DNA of 64,000 nt, from the NCBI RefSeq assembly GCF_014204945.1, contig NZ_JACHMN010000002.1, positions 3,309,001 to 3,373,000 of the forward strand, in the 5' to 3' direction. Source of the DNA: Allocatelliglobosispora scoriae (GTDB lineage: Bacteria; Actinomycetota; Actinomycetes; Mycobacteriales; Micromonosporaceae). The notes under the pieces were generated by a model. The model had not been told where the DNA came from and did not search any database. It was given only the letters and a program-made list of their open reading frames with translations. How positions within the stretch are numbered: the stretch's first letter is position 1; each line of letters starts with the position of its first letter. The position numbers and the translations under genes are program-made. This document shows positions 1-9,289 of this stretch, in pieces.

Positions 1-513
1 GATGTACCACGTCGACTGCAGCGCGGGCATGAGCGGCCCGACCTCGGCGTAGACGAGACCGGCGACGCCGAGCAGCAGCGCCTCGACGAGGGCCACGAAG
101 AGGCCGACCTGGCGCAGGGAGGGCTTCGCGGTCACCACGGCGAGCCACACCATACCGCCGACGACGGTGACCGACAGGATGAACTCGTACATGTTGCCCC
201 ACGGCATGCGACCGGCGGCGATGCCCCGGGTCGCGGCGGTGGCGAGGTGCACGGCGACGGCGAGCCACATCGACACCACGGCCGCGGTCATCCAGCGGGC
301 CTGCGGTTCGTCGGAAGCGGCGGGCGGCGCCACGACCTCGACGGGCGAGACCGGCGGTGCTGCGGAGCCCGCTCCCACCAGGGCCAGCTCCTCGGCGGGC
401 GCGGCAGCCTGCCGACTCGCGCCCTTGATCACGTACGCCGTCGCGTACAGCATCATCGCCACGAGGTAGCCGAGCAGCGCGACGATGAAGAGGGTGTCGG
501 AGAGGGCGGACAT
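1..513 (-). CDS. ccsB: cytochrome c biogenesis protein CcsB/ResC (partial, C-terminus cut by window edge)
   Basis: This is the N-terminal 171 residues of a CcsB/ResC-type integral membrane protein; the rest lies beyond base 1. In the System II pathway it works with ResB to export haem and attach it to apocytochrome c outside the membrane. A transmembrane segment lies near residues 5-27. An Ala/Pro-rich cytoplasmic stretch follows, then further hydrophobic helices including a WGNMYEF motif, which is typical of the family. The ATG at 513 has AGGAG a few bases upstream and follows the resB stop by 3 bp, so it is the last visible gene of the operon. Function is assigned from this motif and from its position after resB and ccdA. 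Confidence 0.88.
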   Translation of the reverse strand, partial: MSALSDTLFIVALLGYLVAMMLYATAYVIKGASRQAAAPAEELALVGAGSAAPPVSPVEVVAPPAASDEPQARWMTAAVVSMWLAVAVHLATAATRGIAAGRMPWGNMYEFILSVTVVGGMVWLAVVTAKPSLRQVGLFVALVEALLLGVAGLVYAEVGPLMPALQSTWYI

Positions 514-516
514 GGG

Positions 517-2040
517 TCAGCTCCTGTCTGCTCGCTGCAGGTTCTGCACGATCGAGGTGAACTCTTCGGGGAAGCCGGGGTAGTCGGACCGGGGAAGCCC
601 GCCTACCTCGATGAGGCTACGCGTGGCGTCGGCGGCGTCCGGACGGACCCGCACGAAGATGCGGCGGCGCTTGCCTATCAGCGAGAGCATGAGCCCCGCC
701 AGCAGGAACGCGACGCTCCCGAGCACGATCGGCTCGCCCGGGTCGTGGCGGATCGAGAGCACGGCGAACTGCTTCGTGCCGATGAACTCCAGCTTCGAAC
801 CGTCGTCGAGGGTCCACGCCTCGCCCAGCTTGAGGAACTTGCCCTCGCCGACCTGCTTGAGCTTGCCTCGCTCGATCTGGCGCTGGTCGAGGGTGTAGAC
901 CGACCTCGGCACACCGGCGTCGATGCCGAGATCGCCGCGGAAGAAGCTCAGCACCAGCAGCGGATTGCGCTCGGCCGGGTAGACCGACCGGACGAAGGGC
1001 GCCTTGGCGGGGGCGGTCGGCAGGTAGAGGCCGGAGAAGGCGACCTGCTGCGAGCGGTCGCGGGTGTCGCCGGTCGCCTTCGGATCGATGTTGGCGTCCG
1101 GGAAGGTGGCGACGCCCTCGCTGGTCAGGCCCGCGTCGCTGGCCGGCAGGAACGGCGTGGCACTCGTCTGCGAGCGGCCATATCTATCGGTGTAGCGCAG
1201 CACCGGGGCGTAGCCGTGGCCGATGAGGTACACGTTGGCGCCGTCGAGCCGCAGCGGGTCGTTGACGGAGAAGTTCTCGGAGCGCTGCTGGTCACCGGTG
1301 ACGACGCCGCGGGCCCGGAAGCTCGACGGAGCACCGCTCTCCAGATAGGTCGCGTCGAAGGAGGCCAGCTCCAGGCAGAATTTCGGCAGGTCGCCGCTGC
1401 TGACCCAGGCACCGGGGACATATTCGTCGAGCTGCTGCGGCGTGTTGCAGAACGCGGTCTCGGCACCGGCGACGACGATCCGGTTGGCGTGCCAGCCGCC
1501 GAGGGAGCCGGTCGCCACCCCGATGAGTACGCCGATCAGCGCCGTGTGGAAGACGAGGTTGCCGGTCTCCTTGAAGAAGCCGCGCTCCGCCGAGATCGTG
1601 ACCGAGCCGTCGGGCTGCTCGCGGACCACCTTGCGCCAGCCGCGCAGCTGCGGCATCGCCTGTGCCGGAGTGCCGCCGACGGAGATCTCCGCAGCGTGCT
1701 GGGGCAGCCGGGAGAGGTTCGCCGGCACCTCCGGCGGCTTGCGGAGCATCGCTCTCGCATGGTCGCGCAGCCGGGGCACGATGCAGCCGGCGAGCGAGAT
1801 GAAGAGCAGCAGGTAGATCGAGGAGAACCAGGGCGACCGGTAGACGTCGAAGCCCCAGAGCTTCTCCAGCACCGGCGCGAGGTCCGGGTGCTGCTGGTAG
1901 TAGCGGGCCACGTCCTCGGCCTTGACCGAGTGCTGCGGCAGCACCGAACCCGGGATCGCGGCCACGGCGAGCAGCACCAGCAGCACCAGCGCGGTACGCA
2001 TGCTGGTGAGCTGCCGCCACGCGTTACGGAGGTAGCTCAT
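517..2040 (-). CDS. resB: cytochrome c biogenesis protein ResB
   Basis: A 507-residue ResB-family membrane protein. It forms the haem-handling complex of System II cytochrome c maturation with CcsB. Hydrophobic segments lie near residues 17-34, 70-90 and 165-185, and one lies near the C-terminus (about 440-458). They flank a large extracytoplasmic region of about 250 residues, the usual ResB layout. The start overlaps the ccdA stop by 4 bp and the stop sits 3 bp before ccsB, so translation is probably coupled. Length and topology match the family and nothing looks truncated. Confidence 0.92.
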   Translation of the reverse strand: MSYLRNAWRQLTSMRTALVLLVLLAVAAIPGSVLPQHSVKAEDVARYYQQHPDLAPVLEKLWGFDVYRSPWFSSIYLLLFISLAGCIVPRLRDHARAMLRKPPEVPANLSRLPQHAAEISVGGTPAQAMPQLRGWRKVVREQPDGSVTISAERGFFKETGNLVFHTALIGVLIGVATGSLGGWHANRIVVAGAETAFCNTPQQLDEYVPGAWVSSGDLPKFCLELASFDATYLESGAPSSFRARGVVTGDQQRSENFSVNDPLRLDGANVYLIGHGYAPVLRYTDRYGRSQTSATPFLPASDAGLTSEGVATFPDANIDPKATGDTRDRSQQVAFSGLYLPTAPAKAPFVRSVYPAERNPLLVLSFFRGDLGIDAGVPRSVYTLDQRQIERGKLKQVGEGKFLKLGEAWTLDDGSKLEFIGTKQFAVLSIRHDPGEPIVLGSVAFLLAGLMLSLIGKRRRIFVRVRPDAADATRSLIEVGGLPRSDYPGFPEEFTSIVQNLQRADRS

Positions 2041-2804
2041 AGCGGGCTCTCTCCTGAGGGTGCGTTGGTGAGCAGCCAGATCATGAAGTCGGACCAGAGA
2101 CCCGTGATGAGAGCGACACCCACGATGATGAGCAGTGCTCCACCGATACGGGTGATCCAGCGGGCGTTGCGCCGGACGACGGCGAGCACCCCGGCGAGGC
2201 GCCGCATTCCCAGCCCGACGGCGAGGAAGGGCAGCCCGATCCCCAGGCAGTAGGCGATGGCGAGCGCGATCGCCCGGCCGGTGTCGCCGCCCTCACCCGC
2301 GAGCAGCAGCATCGCGCCGAGGGTAGGACCGAGGCAGGGGCTCCAGCTCAACGCGAAGACCGCCCCGAAGATCGGTGCGCCGATGAGCCCGGCATTGGGC
2401 AGCTGACGCAGCCGGAGTTCGCGCTGCAGCCCGGGGATCAGGCCGAGCATGGCGAGCCCGAAGAGCACGATGAGGGAGCCGACGACGATCTGCACGGCGC
2501 GCTCGTGGAGCTGCAGCGTCCGGCCGAGCTGAGCGGCGAAGACGGCGGCGGTGATGAAGACGGCGGAGAAGCCGCCGATGAAGAGCAGGATGCCGGTGAG
2601 CACCCGCCCTCGGCGGCGGGCGCCCTCGGCCTCGCCGAGCGCGGCGGAGAGGTCGCTGCCGACCAGTCCGGTGACGTAGGACAGATAGCCCGGGACCAGC
2701 GGCAGGATGCACGGCGACAGGAAGCTGAGCATCCCCGCGAGCACGGCGACACCGAGCGCGGCGAAGATCGGCCCGGACAGGACCGTGTCGGTGACCCCGC
2801 TCAT
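2037..2804 (-). CDS. ccdA: cytochrome c biogenesis protein CcdA (thiol-disulfide transporter)
   Basis: A 255-residue, six-helix CcdA/DsbD-beta family protein. It carries reducing equivalents from cytoplasmic thioredoxin across the membrane to keep apocytochrome c thiols reduced. The two redox-active cysteines are visible as LSPCILPLVPGY in the first helix and WSPCLGPTLGA in the fourth. The ATG at 2804 overlaps the stop of the upstream thioredoxin-like lipoprotein (ATGA), and its own stop overlaps resB. A longer upstream reading in this frame only runs antisense-like through tlpA, so the shorter start is chosen. Confidence 0.92.
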   Translation of the reverse strand: MSGVTDTVLSGPIFAALGVAVLAGMLSFLSPCILPLVPGYLSYVTGLVGSDLSAALGEAEGARRRGRVLTGILLFIGGFSAVFITAAVFAAQLGRTLQLHERAVQIVVGSLIVLFGLAMLGLIPGLQRELRLRQLPNAGLIGAPIFGAVFALSWSPCLGPTLGAMLLLAGEGGDTGRAIALAIAYCLGIGLPFLAVGLGMRRLAGVLAVVRRNARWITRIGGALLIIVGVALITGLWSDFMIWLLTNAPSGESPL

Positions 2805-3337
2805 GCGGACTCCGCTGCGACCCGGGTCACGATGGGTTGCAGGTCCTCGGCGCGGATGGAGGTACGGATCACCACCGCGATCTTGCCGGTCCGGTCGATG
2901 ACGAGCGTGGACGGCGGCGTGGAGAGCGCGATACCCGCGAAACCCAGCCCCACCCGACCGGCCGGATCGAAGATGCTCGGGTAGGTCGCCCGCCCGACGA
3001 GGAACGCCTTCGCCTTGTCCTGCTCGTCGCGGATGTTGATGCCGACGAACTCGACCCCGGACGCCTTGGAGTCGACATAGACCTTCTCCAGGTCGTCGGC
3101 CTCCACCCGGCAGGGTGCGCACCAGCTCGCCCAGAAGTTGAGCACGACGACCTTGCCCTTGAGGGAGGCCAGGTCGAAGGAGCCGCCGTCGAGGAGCTCA
3201 CCGCTGACCGTCGGGGTGGCGGGGCGCTTGCCCACGGCGTACTCGACGAAGACCGCCTCCTCGCTGGACTTGTCTCCCGAGGAGCAACCGGCGACGGCGA
3301 GGACGAGCGCGACCAGCGGCGCGAGCAGGCGGCGCAC
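2801..3337 (-). CDS. TlpA/ResA-like thioredoxin-fold lipoprotein
   Basis: A 178-residue membrane-anchored thiol-disulfide oxidoreductase. It starts at GTG with a short signal peptide and a lipobox whose cysteine is residue 18 (LAVAGC). The thioredoxin fold carries the active site WASWCAPC, with cysteines at about 73 and 76. A cis-proline region (STPPSTLVID) follows. It is expected to pass electrons from CcdA to apocytochrome c, like ResA. It begins 2 bp after the histidine phosphatase stop and overlaps ccdA by 4 bp, which supports co-transcription with the System II genes. Confidence 0.9.
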   Translation of the reverse strand: MRRLLAPLVALVLAVAGCSSGDKSSEEAVFVEYAVGKRPATPTVSGELLDGGSFDLASLKGKVVVLNFWASWCAPCRVEADDLEKVYVDSKASGVEFVGINIRDEQDKAKAFLVGRATYPSIFDPAGRVGLGFAGIALSTPPSTLVIDRTGKIAVVIRTSIRAEDLQPIVTRVAAESA

Positions 3338-3339
3338 CG

Positions 3340-3969
3340 CTAGGCCCCCACCCCGACACCCGGGCCGAGGCCCGCGGTGGGCTCGGAGTAGTCGATGCCG
3401 ACGAGCTTGTCGCCGTCGAAGACGAAGGAGGTGAGGCTGGCCAGGCCGCACTGCCGCTTGCGCGGGTCGTGCCACAGGCGCTTGCCCTCCTGGTAGAGGC
3501 GCAGCTCCCAGATCGGCAGCTGGTGCGAGACGACGAGCGCCTCGTGGCCGCGGGCGTTGTCGCGGGCGGTGTGCAGCGCGCCGGTCATCCGCTCCGCAAC
3601 CTGCTTATACGGCTCGCCCCAGCTCGGGCGGAACGGGTTCCACAGCTTGGGCCAGGAGCCCGGCGAGCGCAGCGCGCCGTCACCGACCGCGACCCGTTTG
3701 CCCTGGAACCAGTTCTCGCTCTCGATCAGGCGGTCGTCGATCGCGATCTCGAGGCCGAACTTCTCGGCGGTCGGACCCGCGGTCTGCACCGCCCGCTCCA
3801 GGGGGCTGCTGACGACGTGGGTGATGTCGTGCCCGGTCAGGCTGTCGGCGACCACCTCGGCCATCTTGATGCCGAGCTCCGAGAGGTGGTAACCGGGCAG
3901 CCGACCGTAGAGGATCTTGGTCGGGTTGAAGACCTCACCGTGCCGGAGCACGTGGACGACGGTCTTCAC
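3340..3969 (-). CDS. histidine phosphatase family protein (phosphoglycerate mutase-like)
   Basis: A 209-residue histidine phosphatase superfamily member. The catalytic RHG triad start is at residues 9-11 (VLRHGEV), and a second histidine lies in the [12 protein letters not shown] segment. It probably removes phosphate from a small molecule; the substrate cannot be read from sequence. The GTG start overlaps the hemL stop (GTGA). A homologue between hemL and the cytochrome c genes is a recurrent actinobacterial arrangement as I recall, but no haem-specific function follows from that. Confidence 0.85.
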   Translation of the reverse strand: MKTVVHVLRHGEVFNPTKILYGRLPGYHLSELGIKMAEVVADSLTGHDITHVVSSPLERAVQTAGPTAEKFGLEIAIDDRLIESENWFQGKRVAVGDGALRSPGSWPKLWNPFRPSWGEPYKQVAERMTGALHTARDNARGHEALVVSHQLPIWELRLYQEGKRLWHDPRKRQCGLASLTSFVFDGDKLVGIDYSEPTAGLGPGVGVGA

Positions 3970-5258
3970 CGGGCACCCGCAGCGGCGACAGCGGCCTGGC
4001 CGAGGGCGTCCTCGATGATCGAAAGCTCGTCGTCGCCGATCGCGGTCGAGACGAACCACGACTCGAAGGCGCTCGGCGGGAGGTAGACCCCCGCCTCCAG
4101 CATCGCGTGGAAGAAGGCGCGGAACGCCACGATGTCCTGCTCCTTCGCCTGGTCGAAGTTCTCGACGACAGCATCGGTGAAGAAGACTGAGAACATGCTG
4201 CCAGCCGTCGCCAGCCGGTGCGGCACGCCCGCCTTGGTGAGCGCCGTGGTCGCCAGCTCGCCGATCGTCGCCGCGGTGGCGTCGAGCCGGGCGTAGACGT
4301 CGGGGGTGGCGAGCCGCAGGCTGGTGAGCCCGGCGGCGCAGGCGAGCGGGTTGCCCGAGAGCGTGCCCGCCTGGTAGACCGGGCCGCTCGGCGCGAGCCG
4401 GCCCATGATCTCGGCGCGACCGCCGAAGGCAGCCGCCGGCAGCCCGCCGCCCATCACCTTGCCGAAGGTCCAGAGGTCGGCGTCGGCCGGATCGAGCCCG
4501 TGCCAGCCCGCGCGCGACACCCGGAAACCGGTCATCACCTCGTCGATGATGAGCAGCGCGCCGTGCGCGTGGGCGATCCGGGCCAGCCCGGCGTTGAAGC
4601 CCGGCAGCGGCGCGACCACGCCCATGTTGCCCGGTGCCGCCTCGGTGATGATCGCGGCGACGCTCGGGCCGTGCTCGGCGAAGGCCGCCTCGACGGCGGC
4701 GAGGTCGTTGTAGGGCAGCACGATCGTCTCGGCCGCGGAGGCCCCGGTCACCCCCGGACTGTCCGGTACGCCAAGGGTCGCCAACCCGGACCCGCCCGCG
4801 GCGAGCAGCGCATCGACGTGCCCGTGGTAGCACCCCGCGAACTTGATGATCTTGGTGCGACCGGTGAACCCGCGGGCCAGCCGGATCGCCGTCATCGTCG
4901 CCTCGGTCCCCGAATTGACCAGGCGGACCTGCTCGACCGGGGTCCGGGCGACGATCTCGGCGGCGAGCTCGACCTCGCCCGGCGTCGGGGTGCCGAAGCT
5001 GGTCCCGAGCGCCGCGGCGGCCTGCACGGCCTCGATGATCTGGGGCTGGGCGTGGCCGTGGATCAGCGGACCCCAGGAGCAGACGAGGTCCACATAACGG
5101 TTGCCGTCGGCATCCGTGAGCCACGGGCCCGCGCCCGAGACCATGAAGCGCGGCGTGCCACCGACGGCCCGGAACGCGCGAACGGGTGAGTTGACGCCGC
5201 CCGGCACGATGGCCGAGGCGCGTTCGAAGAGGGCCTGCGAGGCCGAAGTCTTTTTCAC
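3966..5258 (-). CDS. hemL: glutamate-1-semialdehyde 2,1-aminomutase
   Basis: A 430-residue PLP-dependent class-III aminotransferase. It converts glutamate-1-semialdehyde to 5-aminolevulinate, the first committed tetrapyrrole precursor in the C5 pathway. The PLP site is clear: [13 protein letters not shown] holds the cofactor-binding Asp, and the Schiff-base lysine is about residue 267 in [10 protein letters not shown]. The N-terminal [12 protein letters not shown] motif is characteristic of HemL. It heads the minus-strand operon leading into cytochrome c biogenesis, which links haem supply to haem attachment. Full length. Confidence 0.95.
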   Translation of the reverse strand: MKKTSASQALFERASAIVPGGVNSPVRAFRAVGGTPRFMVSGAGPWLTDADGNRYVDLVCSWGPLIHGHAQPQIIEAVQAAAALGTSFGTPTPGEVELAAEIVARTPVEQVRLVNSGTEATMTAIRLARGFTGRTKIIKFAGCYHGHVDALLAAGGSGLATLGVPDSPGVTGASAAETIVLPYNDLAAVEAAFAEHGPSVAAIITEAAPGNMGVVAPLPGFNAGLARIAHAHGALLIIDEVMTGFRVSRAGWHGLDPADADLWTFGKVMGGGLPAAAFGGRAEIMGRLAPSGPVYQAGTLSGNPLACAAGLTSLRLATPDVYARLDATAATIGELATTALTKAGVPHRLATAGSMFSVFFTDAVVENFDQAKEQDIVAFRAFFHAMLEAGVYLPPSAFESWFVSTAIGDDELSIIEDALGQAAVAAAGAR

Positions 5259-5273
5259 AACCGCGTCATTCTG

Positions 5274-7334
5274 TCATTTCGCCAGATCGAGGCGGTCGAG
5301 CACCCAGGCCAGGTTGAACGCCTCCTCGCGCCAGGCGTCGTAACGCCCGCTGCGACCGCCGTGCCCGGCCTCCATCTCGGTCTTGAGCAGGTAGCTGCCG
5401 CCCGGTGCGGTCGCCCGCAGCCTGGCGATCCACTTGGCCGGCTCGTGGAAGAAGACGCGGGTGTCGTTGAGGCTGGTCACGGCGAGGATCGCCGGGTACT
5501 GCTTCGCCTCGACGTTCTCATAGGGCGTGTAGGAGCGCATGTACCGGTAGACCTCGGCGGACTCCAGCGGATTGCCCCACTCGTCCCACTCGGTGACGGT
5601 CAGCGGCAGCGACGGGTCGAGGATCGTGTTGAGCGCGTCGACGAAGGGCACCTCGGCGAGGATGCCGGTGAAGGCCTCCGGTGCGATGTTGGCCACAGCA
5701 CCCATCAGCAGTCCGCCCGCCGAGCCGCCCCGGGCCACGATGCGGTCGCCCCAGCCCGTGCTGAGCAGGTGCTCCGCGCAGGCGACGAAGTCGGTGAAGG
5801 TGTTGCGCTTGGCGAGCATCTTGCCGTCCTCGTACCACCGGCGGCCGAGCTCACCGCCGCCGCGCACGTGCGCCACCGCGTAGGTGATGCCCCGGTCCAG
5901 CAGCGACAGGCGCGGGATCGAGAACCACGGGTCCATGCTGCTCTCATAGGAGCCGTAGCCGTAGAGCACGACCGGCCCGCCCGCAGGCGTGTCCGCCCGC
6001 TTCACGATCGAGATGGGTACGCGCACCCCGTCCGCCGCCATCGCCCACTCCCGTGCCTGCAGGTAGTCGGCGGGGTCGTAGCCGCCGAGCACCGGCTTGC
6101 GGCGGCGCAGGATCAGCTCACCCGAGGCGAGGTCGTAGTCGTAGACCGAGTCCGGGGTGGCGAGCGAGGCGTAGCCGACCCGCAGCTGCTCGGTGTGGAA
6201 GTCGGGGTTGGCGCCGAGGCCGACGGAGTAGAGCGGCTCCGGGAAGGTGATCTCGAACGGCTCGCCGTCGTTGGGGACGATCCGCAGACCGGTCAGCCCG
6301 TCCTTGCGCAGCGAGATGACGAGGTGCTCGGCGAAGGCGTCGACGGAGTCGATGCGTACGCCGGGGACGTGCCCGACCAGCTCGTGCCACTCGCCCGGCG
6401 CCTCGATCGTCGCCCAGGCGAGGGCGAAGTCCTCCGCGTCCTCGTTGTGCACGATCAGCAGCCGGTCGCCCTGGTGGTCGAGGTGGTATTCGAGGCCCGT
6501 CTGACGGGGGCGCACGAGGATCGGCTCGGCGGTCGGGTCGTCGGCGGGGATGAGGCGTACCTCAGAAGTGATCTTGCTGTGGGAGTCGATCTCGAGGTAT
6601 CGCTCGGAGCGGGTGAGCCCGACACCGACCCAGAACCGCTCGTCGGTCTCCTCGAAGACGAGCACGTCGGCGCTGGTCTCGGTACCGATCACGTGCCGGA
6701 AGATCTGGTTGGGCCGCCAGGCGCCGTCGACCCGGGTGTAGAAGAGGGTCGAGCCGTCGGCCGACCACGCGCTGCCGTAGAAGATCTCGTCGATCGTGTC
6801 GGTGAGGTCGTCGCCGGTGGTGAGGTCCTTGACCCGCAGCGTGAACCGCTCGTCCCCGGCGAAGTCCGTCGAGTAGGCGAGGCGGTTGCCGTCCGGCGAG
6901 ATGTCATAGGTGCCGAGCGCGAAGAAGTCGTGACCGGAGGCGAGCCGGTTGGCGTCGAGGAGCACGTGCTCGCCGTCGAGGGGAGCGCCGTCCACCGCGA
7001 TCGGCGGCTCGGTCTCGCCGTCCACCACGGCCCGCCGGCAGTAGATCGGGTACTGCGCGCCCTCGACGGTGCGCGAGTAGTACCAGAAACCGCCGTTGCG
7101 GACCGGGACCGTGAGGTCGGTCTCCTTGGTCCGGCTCTTGATCTCCGTGAAGATCGTCTCGCGGAGCCCCTCGAGGTGGCTCGTGGCCTGCTCGGTGTAG
7201 GCGTTCTCCGCGTTGAGGTAGGCAACCGTCTCGGCATTCTCCTTGTCGAGCAGCCAGGCGTAGTCGTCGATGACGACCTCGCCGTGGTGGGTGCGCTCGG
7301 TCGGGATGCGGGTTGCGATCGGTGGCTCCAGCAT
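5274..7334 (-). CDS. S9 family peptidase (oligopeptidase B / prolyl oligopeptidase type)
   Basis: A 686-residue cytosolic serine peptidase with an N-terminal seven-bladed beta-propeller and a C-terminal alpha/beta hydrolase domain. The nucleophile is about Ser538 in GGSAGGLLMG. The catalytic Asp lies in SLNDTRV and the His in EAGHGGRSGRYD. Such enzymes cleave short peptides, and the oligopeptidase B branch prefers basic residues. No signal peptide is seen. An ATG at 7334 or an in-frame GTG at 7340 could start it; I prefer the ATG. It is separated from hemL by 15 bp and may be read separately. Confidence 0.9.
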   Translation of the reverse strand: MLEPPIATRIPTERTHHGEVVIDDYAWLLDKENAETVAYLNAENAYTEQATSHLEGLRETIFTEIKSRTKETDLTVPVRNGGFWYYSRTVEGAQYPIYCRRAVVDGETEPPIAVDGAPLDGEHVLLDANRLASGHDFFALGTYDISPDGNRLAYSTDFAGDERFTLRVKDLTTGDDLTDTIDEIFYGSAWSADGSTLFYTRVDGAWRPNQIFRHVIGTETSADVLVFEETDERFWVGVGLTRSERYLEIDSHSKITSEVRLIPADDPTAEPILVRPRQTGLEYHLDHQGDRLLIVHNEDAEDFALAWATIEAPGEWHELVGHVPGVRIDSVDAFAEHLVISLRKDGLTGLRIVPNDGEPFEITFPEPLYSVGLGANPDFHTEQLRVGYASLATPDSVYDYDLASGELILRRRKPVLGGYDPADYLQAREWAMAADGVRVPISIVKRADTPAGGPVVLYGYGSYESSMDPWFSIPRLSLLDRGITYAVAHVRGGGELGRRWYEDGKMLAKRNTFTDFVACAEHLLSTGWGDRIVARGGSAGGLLMGAVANIAPEAFTGILAEVPFVDALNTILDPSLPLTVTEWDEWGNPLESAEVYRYMRSYTPYENVEAKQYPAILAVTSLNDTRVFFHEPAKWIARLRATAPGGSYLLKTEMEAGHGGRSGRYDAWREEAFNLAWVLDRLDLAK

Positions 7335-7391
7335 GGTCACGGATCGAGGTTACCGGGCGTCCCACGACACCGTACGAATAGACCTCGACTA

Positions 7392-7411
7392 TCGAACACG
7401 TGTTCTATAGT
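7392..7411 (+). promoter_or_regulatory. SOS (LexA) box overlapping a -10 element
   Basis: Bases 7392-7407 read TCGAACacgtGTTCTA, matching the actinobacterial LexA consensus TCGAAC-N4-GTTCGA except at two 3' positions. A good -10 hexamer, TATAGT, occupies 7406-7411 and overlaps the box. A start site about 7 bases beyond the -10 falls on the GTG at 7418, so the transcript is predicted to be leaderless. LexA bound here would block the promoter. Confidence 0.72.
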
Positions 7412-7417
7412 GTCGAA

Positions 7418-7468
7418 GTGAGTGCGAGCCGCCTCCACCTGGCACGAGATTTCGGGGGGCCGAAATGA
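7418..7468 (+). CDS. candidate 16-residue leaderless leader peptide coupled to the FAD-domain gene
   Basis: A 16-codon frame begins with the GTG at the predicted transcription start and ends with a TGA that overlaps the ATG of the next gene (ATGA at 7465-7468). The peptide starts VSASRLHLARDF. A GGGGGG run just before its stop can serve as the ribosome site of the downstream gene. The arrangement suggests translational coupling. The peptide itself shows no recognised family. Confidence 0.45.
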   Translation: MSASRLHLARDFGGPK

Positions 7469-8580
7469 TCACAATCCCGCAGACCGTCACCGCCTGGACG
7501 GCTCGACCGACCCGACTCGAAGAGGTCGCCTCCATGCTCCGCTTCGCCGCCGAGCGGCACCGCACGGTGCTGCCCCGAGGTGCGGGCAGCAAGGCCGGCT
7601 GGCGCCCGTCGTCGGGCCAGGCCGAGGTCCTCGTCTCCACCAGCAATCTCAGCGATTGGAGCTACGAACCCGGCAGCGACGTCGTGACGATCGGCGCGGG
7701 TGTGCCCGTCGCGGTGGCCCAGGCCAGGCTCGCCACCTTCGGTCGGCGGCTGCCGATCGACCCGCCCTCGCCCAACGCGACGATCGGCGGCGCCCTCGCC
7801 ACCGACGAGGTCGGCCCGCTCTCCGAGCTCTACGGCACGCCGATGGAGGCGCTCGTCGGCGCCTGGGGAGTCCGGTCCGGCGGGACTATCGTGCGCGTCG
7901 GCGAGACCGACCTCGCCTTCGGCCCGGTCGGTCACCGCTATGTCGAGTCCCACACCGACCCGCACCTGCGCTGGCTGCGCCACGACGCCGCGGCCGATCG
8001 GGGCGTGCTCGTCAACGCGACCTTCCGGGTCACCCGCATCCCGCCGGCCCGCCGATGGATCTCCCGCGAGGTCATGACGCCGATGGAGGCGTTCGAACTG
8101 CTCCAGGTCGTGCGCGAGCGCGGGCTCGCACCGTCCGCTGTGGAGTTCAATCTCCCGGCCGGTGGTCGCGGCCAGATCGCCGTGCTCATCGAGGGTTCGC
8201 TCGAGAGCGGCATGGACCGAGCGGCCGAGGTGATGGAGCTCTTCTCGCCCGGCGCCCACTACTCCGACCTGCCGCCGATCTGGTGGGGGCGTTACCCCTG
8301 GCGCGGCGACGAGGTGGCCCTGCGGTTCAGCGCCTCGCCGATGGCGCTGCGCTCGACCCCTTACGCCATCCGCGACGCGGCCGGTGTCTCGGTGGCGATG
8401 CGGGGCAGCCTCGGGATGGGCCTGCTGCACGCGGCGGTCCCGGCCGACCTGCCCGCCGAGCGGCTCACCGCGGTGCTGCGGACGGCCAAGGCGGTGCTCC
8501 ACGCCCACGAAGGACGGATGACGGTGCTCTCGGCCCCGGCCGAGCTGGCGGTGACGGTGGCAGATTTCCGACGGGACTAA
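7465..8580 (+). CDS. FAD-binding (PCMH-type) oxidoreductase-like protein
   Basis: A 371-residue protein with an N-terminal PCMH-type FAD-binding domain. It resembles the GlcE subunit of glycolate oxidase. The flavin-binding signature is visible as TVLPRGAGSKAGW (about residue 30) and SPNATIGGALATDE with LYGTP (about residues 95-120). The C-terminal half is short and divergent, so the substrate cannot be named. It lies behind a LexA-type box and a coupled mini-ORF, which would make it DNA-damage inducible. A role in damage tolerance is inference from that promoter only. Confidence 0.75.
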   Translation: MITIPQTVTAWTARPTRLEEVASMLRFAAERHRTVLPRGAGSKAGWRPSSGQAEVLVSTSNLSDWSYEPGSDVVTIGAGVPVAVAQARLATFGRRLPIDPPSPNATIGGALATDEVGPLSELYGTPMEALVGAWGVRSGGTIVRVGETDLAFGPVGHRYVESHTDPHLRWLRHDAAADRGVLVNATFRVTRIPPARRWISREVMTPMEAFELLQVVRERGLAPSAVEFNLPAGGRGQIAVLIEGSLESGMDRAAEVMELFSPGAHYSDLPPIWWGRYPWRGDEVALRFSASPMALRSTPYAIRDAAGVSVAMRGSLGMGLLHAAVPADLPAERLTAVLRTAKAVLHAHEGRMTVLSAPAELAVTVADFRRD

Positions 8581-8670
8581 GCGGGCATTCAGCCGCGTAG
8601 CCGATAGGTGTAGGGTGCGCTCGCTCCATACGCTCTTTATGGAACACCCCTCATCTTAGGAGCGCTCGAC

Positions 8671-9225
8671 ATGAGTGACGGCTACACCCGCCAGGTCAAT
8701 GTGGTCAGCCGCTTGGGGGCGGGTGTCGTCGGCGGCGTCGCCGGTGGCCTCGTGCTCGCGGCGATTCTGCAGGTCCTGGGCGAGATCAAGGCATACGGCG
8801 AGTTCTTCAACCAGGACTCCACTCAGAACTCGTGGGTCATCCTGCTGGTCTCGGCCGGTGTCGGCGGATCCATCTTCGGTGTCTTCCTCGGCCGCTACAT
8901 CCGTGGTCAGCTCGTCCCGGCCATCGGCGTCGGGCTCGTCTACGGCGGCGCCTGGTGGCTGCTGATCGCCATGATCGTGCTCCCGCTGCGCAACGGCGAG
9001 ATCTTCAACATGGGTGACAACGGCCTGATCGTGATGGGTGCCTACATCATCTTCGGCGTCGCCACCTCGATCGTCTACGCCATCGCCGGTCCGCGCCGCC
9101 GCCACTACGGCTACCGCCGCCGCGGTTACGGCTGGGGCCGCAACGGCGGTCTCGACATCGAGATCGACATCGAGCGCCCCACCTCGTCGCGGCGTCGCCG
9201 CCGTCGCGCGTCGGTCGACGACTAG
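8671..9225 (+). CDS. four-helix membrane protein, unknown function
   Basis: A 184-residue membrane protein with four clear hydrophobic segments (about residues 15-40, 55-75, 85-108 and 115-135) and a strongly basic tail rich in Arg, Tyr and Gly. The tail includes an acidic DIEIDIE patch and a run of six arginines before the end. The ATG at 8671 has an AGGAG site 8 bp upstream. A perfect hairpin terminator follows. I do not recognise a named family; the tail could contact nucleic acid or acidic lipid, but this is speculation. Confidence 0.7.
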   Translation: MSDGYTRQVNVVSRLGAGVVGGVAGGLVLAAILQVLGEIKAYGEFFNQDSTQNSWVILLVSAGVGGSIFGVFLGRYIRGQLVPAIGVGLVYGGAWWLLIAMIVLPLRNGEIFNMGDNGLIVMGAYIIFGVATSIVYAIAGPRRRHYGYRRRGYGWGRNGGLDIEIDIERPTSSRRRRRRASVDD

Positions 9226-9235
9226 ACCTTGTTCA

Positions 9236-9277
9236 ACGCGTCAGGGCGGGCCCGTCATCGGGCCCGCCCTGACGCGT
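9236..9277. terminator. strong bidirectional hairpin
   Basis: A perfect 19-bp inverted repeat (9236-9254 and 9259-9277) with a TCAT loop. It lies between the convergent membrane protein and small minus-strand gene and could end both transcripts. Confidence 0.85.
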
Positions 9278-9289
9278 TTCTGTCCTGAT

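Noticed and set aside
247-2253. Long plus-strand open frame opposite resB and ccdA
   Set aside because: It is antisense to well-supported genes, is rich in Arg/Gly/Ala/Glu as expected for GC-rich complements, and has no recognisable motif.
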